This document shows positions 5,900 through 8,764 of a stretch of DNA of 8,764 bases, one piece after another. This DNA comes from JAYEJW01 sp034716535. Its GTDB lineage: Bacteria; Pseudomonadota; Gammaproteobacteria; Chromatiales; Chromatiaceae. Location: assembly GCA_034716535.1 (NCBI GenBank), contig JAYEJW010000441.1, positions 1-8,764 on the forward strand, in the 5' to 3' direction. Made by a program: the position numbers and the translations under genes. Within the stretch, counting starts at the first letter, position 1; each line of letters starts with the position of its first letter. The notes under the pieces are model-generated. The model ran no database searches. It saw only the letters and a program-made list of their open reading frames with translations, and had not been told where the DNA came from.

Positions 5900-7633
5900 A
5901 TGGAAAACGTCATCTTCCTGATCTTCCGGCGCATGCGGGCGCCGCTGCTGGCATTGGTCGTCACCTATGCGGTGGCGATCCTGGGGCTCGTGCTGATGCC
6001 GGGACAGGACGCGGACGGCAATCCTTGGCAGATGGGTTTTTTCCATGCCTTCTATGTGGTGAGCTACACGGCCACTACGATCGGTTTCGGCGAGATCCCC
6101 TATACGTTCACCGAGGCCCAGCGTCTTTGGATCACCTTCGCCATATACGCCACCGTGGTGGTGTGGTTCTACTCCCTCGGCACCCTGATTGCTCTGCTGC
6201 AGGACAAGACCTTTCAGCGCGCCGTGACCGAGCTGCGCTTCGCCCGCCGCGTGAGGCGCTTGCGCGAGCGCTTTTTCCTCGTCTGCGGTTACGGTGAGAC
6301 CGGCGGCGTCCTGGTGCGCGCGCTCACCGACCGCAATCAGCACGCGGTGACCATGGACATCAAGGAGGATCGGGTCAATCTGCTCAAGCTCGAAAACCTG
6401 CGCGAGTTTGTGCCGGCCCTGTGCGCCGATGCGCGGCGTCCCGAGCACCTGCTGGAGGCGGGCCTCAAGCACAGCCTGTGCGCCGGCGTGGTCGCGATAA
6501 CCAACGTCAATGAGACCAACCTCAAGATCGCCATCGCCGCCAAGCTGATGCACCCGGACATCAAGGTGATCTGCCGCGCCGACTCCCATGACGTGGAGGC
6601 CAATATGGCCTCCTTCGGCACCGACCACATCTACGACCCCTTCGATACCTTCGCACTCTACCTGGCCACCGCCGTTCAGGCGCCCTGCCTGGTCCTGATG
6701 CACGAATGGCTGACGGGCCTGCGCGGTGACACGCTCAAGGATCCCATCTATCCTCCCGCCGAGGGTCTGTGGATCCTGTGCGGGTTCGGACGCTTCGGCA
6801 AGGCGGTGTACGAGCGATTGAAGAAGGAGCAGGGCGTGGAGTTGGTGGTGGTGGAGGCGGATCCGCAGACCACCGGTACCCCGGAGGGAGGCTGCGTGAT
6901 CGGTCGGGGTACCGAGGCGGAGACCCTCGAGCAGGCGGAGATTAAGCGCGCCGTGGGCTTGGTGGCCGGAACGAACCATGATTCCAACAATCTTTCCATC
7001 GTCATGACCGCGCGGGAGCTCAACTCGGACCTGTTCGTAGTGGCGAGGGAGAACCACCTCGACAACCAAGAGCTGTTCGACGCAGTGGGTGCGGACATCG
7101 TGATGCATCCGAGCTCCATCGTCGCGAACCGTATCCGGGTGCTGCTTGCGACACCGCTGTTGACCGAGTTCGAAGACTACGCCCGCTACCAGGAGGATGC
7201 CTGGGCCTGCCAACTGGTCAGTCGCATCGCCGCGCTGGTGCACGAGCATGTACCGGATGTGTGGGAGGTCGCCGTCGATGAGGAGCACGCTTATGCGATT
7301 TGCGATGCACTAGCGCGGGGGCGCATTGTCACGCTGGCCGATCTGATGACCGATCCGCGCGATCGCGAGCGATCCCTTCCCGCCATCCCCCTGATGCTGG
7401 TCCGCAGCAATGAGAAAGAGCTTTTGCCTGGCGGGGAACAGCCCTTGACCGGTGGCGACCGTCTTCTGTTCTGCGGCCGTCCCTGTGCCCGCTCCCGCAT
7501 GCGCTGGACACTGCAGAATGTCCATGCCCTGGGCTATATCCTGACCGGTGGCAGTGTGCCTGAGGGCGCACTGGGGCGCTGGCTGTCGTCGGTGCTGAGA
7601 AACGGGGCAAACAACGCGGAGAGAGAGCGTTGA
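5900..7633 (+). CDS. Two-TM potassium channel with tandem RCK (TrkA-N) domains
   Basis: Inner-membrane K+ channel subunit, 577 residues, expected to form a tetramer with a cytoplasmic gating ring. Helix 1 spans about 14-34. The pore helix and selectivity filter follow, with TIGFGE at 60-65 (canonical TVGYGD), then helix 2 at about 76-100. The first RCK domain begins near 125 with the nucleotide loop GYGETG (130-135) and an acidic residue Asp153 after strand 2. The second begins near 290 with GFGRFG (295-300) and Glu319. Both look able to bind a dinucleotide. Residues about 430-530 resemble an RCK-C domain, ending PLTGGDRLLFCG. Two RCK domains per chain mean the ring needs no separate RCK protein, unlike MthK. 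The start is supported by the hydrophobic N terminus, but no Shine-Dalgarno is visible; Met12 is a possible alternative. The small DUF6394-like gene upstream is the likely functional partner. Confidence 0.93.
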   Translation: MENVIFLIFRRMRAPLLALVVTYAVAILGLVLMPGQDADGNPWQMGFFHAFYVVSYTATTIGFGEIPYTFTEAQRLWITFAIYATVVVWFYSLGTLIALLQDKTFQRAVTELRFARRVRRLRERFFLVCGYGETGGVLVRALTDRNQHAVTMDIKEDRVNLLKLENLREFVPALCADARRPEHLLEAGLKHSLCAGVVAITNVNETNLKIAIAAKLMHPDIKVICRADSHDVEANMASFGTDHIYDPFDTFALYLATAVQAPCLVLMHEWLTGLRGDTLKDPIYPPAEGLWILCGFGRFGKAVYERLKKEQGVELVVVEADPQTTGTPEGGCVIGRGTEAETLEQAEIKRAVGLVAGTNHDSNNLSIVMTARELNSDLFVVARENHLDNQELFDAVGADIVMHPSSIVANRIRVLLATPLLTEFEDYARYQEDAWACQLVSRIAALVHEHVPDVWEVAVDEEHAYAICDALARGRIVTLADLMTDPRDRERSLPAIPLMLVRSNEKELLPGGEQPLTGGDRLLFCGRPCARSRMRWTLQNVHALGYILTGGSVPEGALGRWLSSVLRNGANNAERER

Positions 7634-7645
7634 TTCGCGGGCCTC

Positions 7646-7673
7646 TTGGAAACGCCTTTTCAGATGTCATACT
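7646..7673 (+). promoter_or_regulatory. Candidate sigma-70 promoter for the hemerythrin gene
   Basis: TTGGAA (7646-7651) and CATACT (7668-7673) each match four of six consensus positions, with a 16-base spacer and TG one base before the -10 (extended -10 form). It lies in the only AT-richer patch of the 120 bases between the channel and the hemerythrin gene, and would give a leader of about 75 bases. No experimental support; chance matches of this quality do occur. Confidence 0.42.
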
Positions 7674-7705
7674 TAATGGATGCGCGGTTGACGCCGCACT
7701 CAGTC

Positions 7706-7753
7706 CGCCGCCGGCGGCGCTGCGGGTGCCGTCTCGTAAGACGAGGAGGGCCT
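7706..7753 (+). promoter_or_regulatory. Structured leader and ribosome-binding site of the hemerythrin gene
   Basis: The leader holds a perfect 14-base palindrome, CGCCGCCGGCGGCG (7706-7719), then a small hairpin CGTCT-CGTA-AGACG (7730-7743). The hairpin can shift register to CTCGT-AAG-ACGAG (7733-7745). The strong ribosome-binding site GAGGAGGG (7743-7750) follows directly, three bases before the ATG at 7754. In the shifted form the stem takes up the first bases of the ribosome-binding site. This site decides the start at 7754 over an in-frame ATG at 7646, whose extra 36 residues are arginine-rich and unlike the family. Confidence 0.5.
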
Positions 7754-8305
7754 ATGACTCGACTGCTGGATCATCTCAACCAGGATCACCGACACCTCTC
7801 TCGGCTTCTGAATCTCCTGGACAAGCTCCTGGATCTCTTTCACGAAGGCACCGAGCCTGATTACGAGCTGATGTGCGAGATGCTGGAATACATGGAGAAC
7901 TACGCGGACCAGGTTCATCATCCCACTGAAGACCTGATCTTCGAGCGCATGCGGGCGTACGGAAACGAGCATCGGCCGATTCTGGACGTGTTGATGAATC
8001 AACATCAGGTGCTCAGCGAGATGAGCAAGAACTTTCACCAATCCCTCGAGGGCATCGTGCACGAGGAGGTGTTGCGGCGCGATCAGGTCGAGGCCGAGGG
8101 CAGAGAGCTCGTCCAGACGCTCAGACGGCACCTTGAGATGGAAGAGAGTGAGGCGTTCCCTCTCGCCCGCCAGCTGCTTTCCGAACGCGATTGGGAGGAG
8201 ATCGACAAGGCCGCCTCCAAGGTCACGGATCCGGTGTTCGGCGACAGGGATCCGGGGCGTTTCCGCACCCTATACCAGCATCTCTTGAGCCAGACTGAGT
8301 CCTGA
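7754..8305 (+). CDS. Hemerythrin HHE-domain protein
   Basis: A 183-residue soluble, mostly helical cytoplasmic protein with the hemerythrin/HHE cation-binding fold, a four-helix bundle that usually binds a di-iron centre and senses or carries O2, NO or iron. Candidate ligands in order are His12 and His14 (LNQDHRHLSRLL), His55/His56 with Glu59 (HHPTEDLIF), His72 or His82 (NEHRPIL, NQHQVL), and His123 with Glu127/Glu128 (RRHLEMEESEAFPLA). Which of the duplicated histidines bind metal cannot be settled here. There is no signal peptide or membrane helix and no fused signalling domain. The C-terminal part after about 140 (LLSERDWEEIDKA to DPVFGD) is a typical tail of this subgroup. The gene has its own candidate promoter and a strong ribosome-binding site, and hemH follows after 60 bases. 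The role is likely oxygen, nitrosative-stress or iron handling; the exact job is inferred. Confidence 0.93.
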   Translation: MTRLLDHLNQDHRHLSRLLNLLDKLLDLFHEGTEPDYELMCEMLEYMENYADQVHHPTEDLIFERMRAYGNEHRPILDVLMNQHQVLSEMSKNFHQSLEGIVHEEVLRRDQVEAEGRELVQTLRRHLEMEESEAFPLARQLLSERDWEEIDKAASKVTDPVFGDRDPGRFRTLYQHLLSQTES

Positions 8306-8365
8306 AAGCGGACGCCGGGGTGGGGTGTTTCTCTCTGCGCTGCGCCAACGCTTGAGAACATTTCC

Positions 8366-8764
8366 ATGAAGTATCAGAACGAAACCGGATTCAGACACGA
8401 CGCGCCGGAGGCGCTGGGCGTGCTCCTGATGAATCTGGGTACGCCCGACGCCCCGACCGTGCCGGCGGTGCGGCGCTATCTCGCGGAGTTCCTGGGCGAT
8501 CCCCGGGTGGTCGAGCTCCCGCGGCCCCTGTGGTGGCTGGTCCTCAACGGAGTGATCCTGCGGGTACGCCCGCGCCGTTCCGCCGCAGCCTACAGGTCCG
8601 TGTGGACCGAGGAGGGCTCACCACTGCTCACCATCTCTCGCCGCCAGTCCTCGGCACTGCAGGAGAGGCTCAGTGCGCGCCTGGCCGGGCCGGTGCGGGT
8701 TGAGCTCGCCATGCGCTACGGCAACCCCTCCGTCGCATCGGCCCTCGCCAATCTGCGAAGCGCC
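8366..8764 (+). CDS. hemH: Ferrochelatase, N-terminal part (3' end cut off by window edge)
   Basis: The enzyme inserts ferrous iron into protoporphyrin IX to make protohaem, the last step of haem b synthesis, at the cytoplasmic face of the inner membrane. From ATG at 8366, 133 codons are open to the window end, beginning MKYQNETGFRHDAPEALGVL. Family marks are LLMNLGTPDAPTVPAVRRYL (residues 20-39), AEFLGDPRVVELPR, the WTEEGSPLL segment near 87-95 and the strand VELAMRYGNPSV near 116-127, all expected in the first half of a HemH of about 340-370 residues. The catalytic histidine and glutamate lie in the missing part. The ribosome-binding site is weak (GAGAA, 8354-8358). The 60-base gap after the hemerythrin gene shows no terminator, so read-through from that gene is possible. 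Confidence 0.95.
   Translation, partial: MKYQNETGFRHDAPEALGVLLMNLGTPDAPTVPAVRRYLAEFLGDPRVVELPRPLWWLVLNGVILRVRPRRSAAAYRSVWTEEGSPLLTISRRQSSALQERLSARLAGPVRVELAMRYGNPSVASALANLRSA

Noticed and set aside
5711..7288. Minus-strand open frame (525 codons) opposite the DUF6394-like and channel genes
   Set aside because: It would overlap two well-supported membrane protein genes, and its product is His/Gln/Gly-rich without domains.
7646..7753. Earlier in-frame start for the hemerythrin gene
   Set aside because: The extra 36 residues are Arg-rich and outside the family's normal N terminus, no ribosome-binding site precedes 7646, and a strong one precedes 7754.
8306..8365. Imperfect TCTC/GAGA stem just before hemH
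   Set aside because: The pairing is short, interrupted and spans a long loop, so it is not distinguishable from chance.

Overview
The window is high-GC proteobacterial chromosome, most likely from a gammaproteobacterium, possibly an Ectothiorhodospiraceae/Chromatiales-type organism. That placement is inferred from the gene families and base composition, and no phylogenetic marker is complete enough to prove it. It is densely packed and carries two complete or partial genes on the minus strand and six on the plus strand, plus one doubtful leader ORF. I see no tRNA, rRNA, CRISPR array, transposase or phage gene.

Left part (1-1957, minus strand): a two-gene operon for a sodium:solute symporter of the VC_2705 type. 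A DUF4212 small subunit is followed, 18 bases later, by a large subunit that starts with GTG and runs off the left edge. A divergent control region (1958-2365) separates it from the plus-strand genes. This region holds an imperfect inverted repeat with two mutually exclusive foldings, and a possible 35-codon leader ORF whose stop codon lies inside the ribosome-binding site of thrC.

Centre (2366-5335, plus strand): thrC (threonine synthase) and, 9 bases downstream, a LeuA-family enzyme whose active-site residues match Leptospira (R)-citramalate synthase CimA rather than 2-isopropylmalate synthase. ThrC makes threonine, which threonine dehydratase turns into 2-oxobutyrate. CimA starts the route that makes 2-oxobutyrate from pyruvate. 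The pair therefore joins the two known entries to isoleucine in one transcription unit.

Right centre (5425-7633): a small four-helix membrane protein (DUF6394-like) followed by a two-TM potassium channel with a TIGFGE filter and two cytoplasmic RCK/TrkA-N domains per subunit. The 91-base gap between them is built largely from a degenerate 7-base repeat and has no visible Shine-Dalgarno sequence for the channel. The small protein may be an accessory subunit of the channel; this is the best candidate here for a little-described system.

Right end (7634-8764): a promoter-like site and a structured leader precede a hemerythrin-domain protein, followed by the first 133 codons of hemH (ferrochelatase). 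These two genes share an iron theme, a di-iron O2-binding type fold and the iron-inserting step of haem synthesis.
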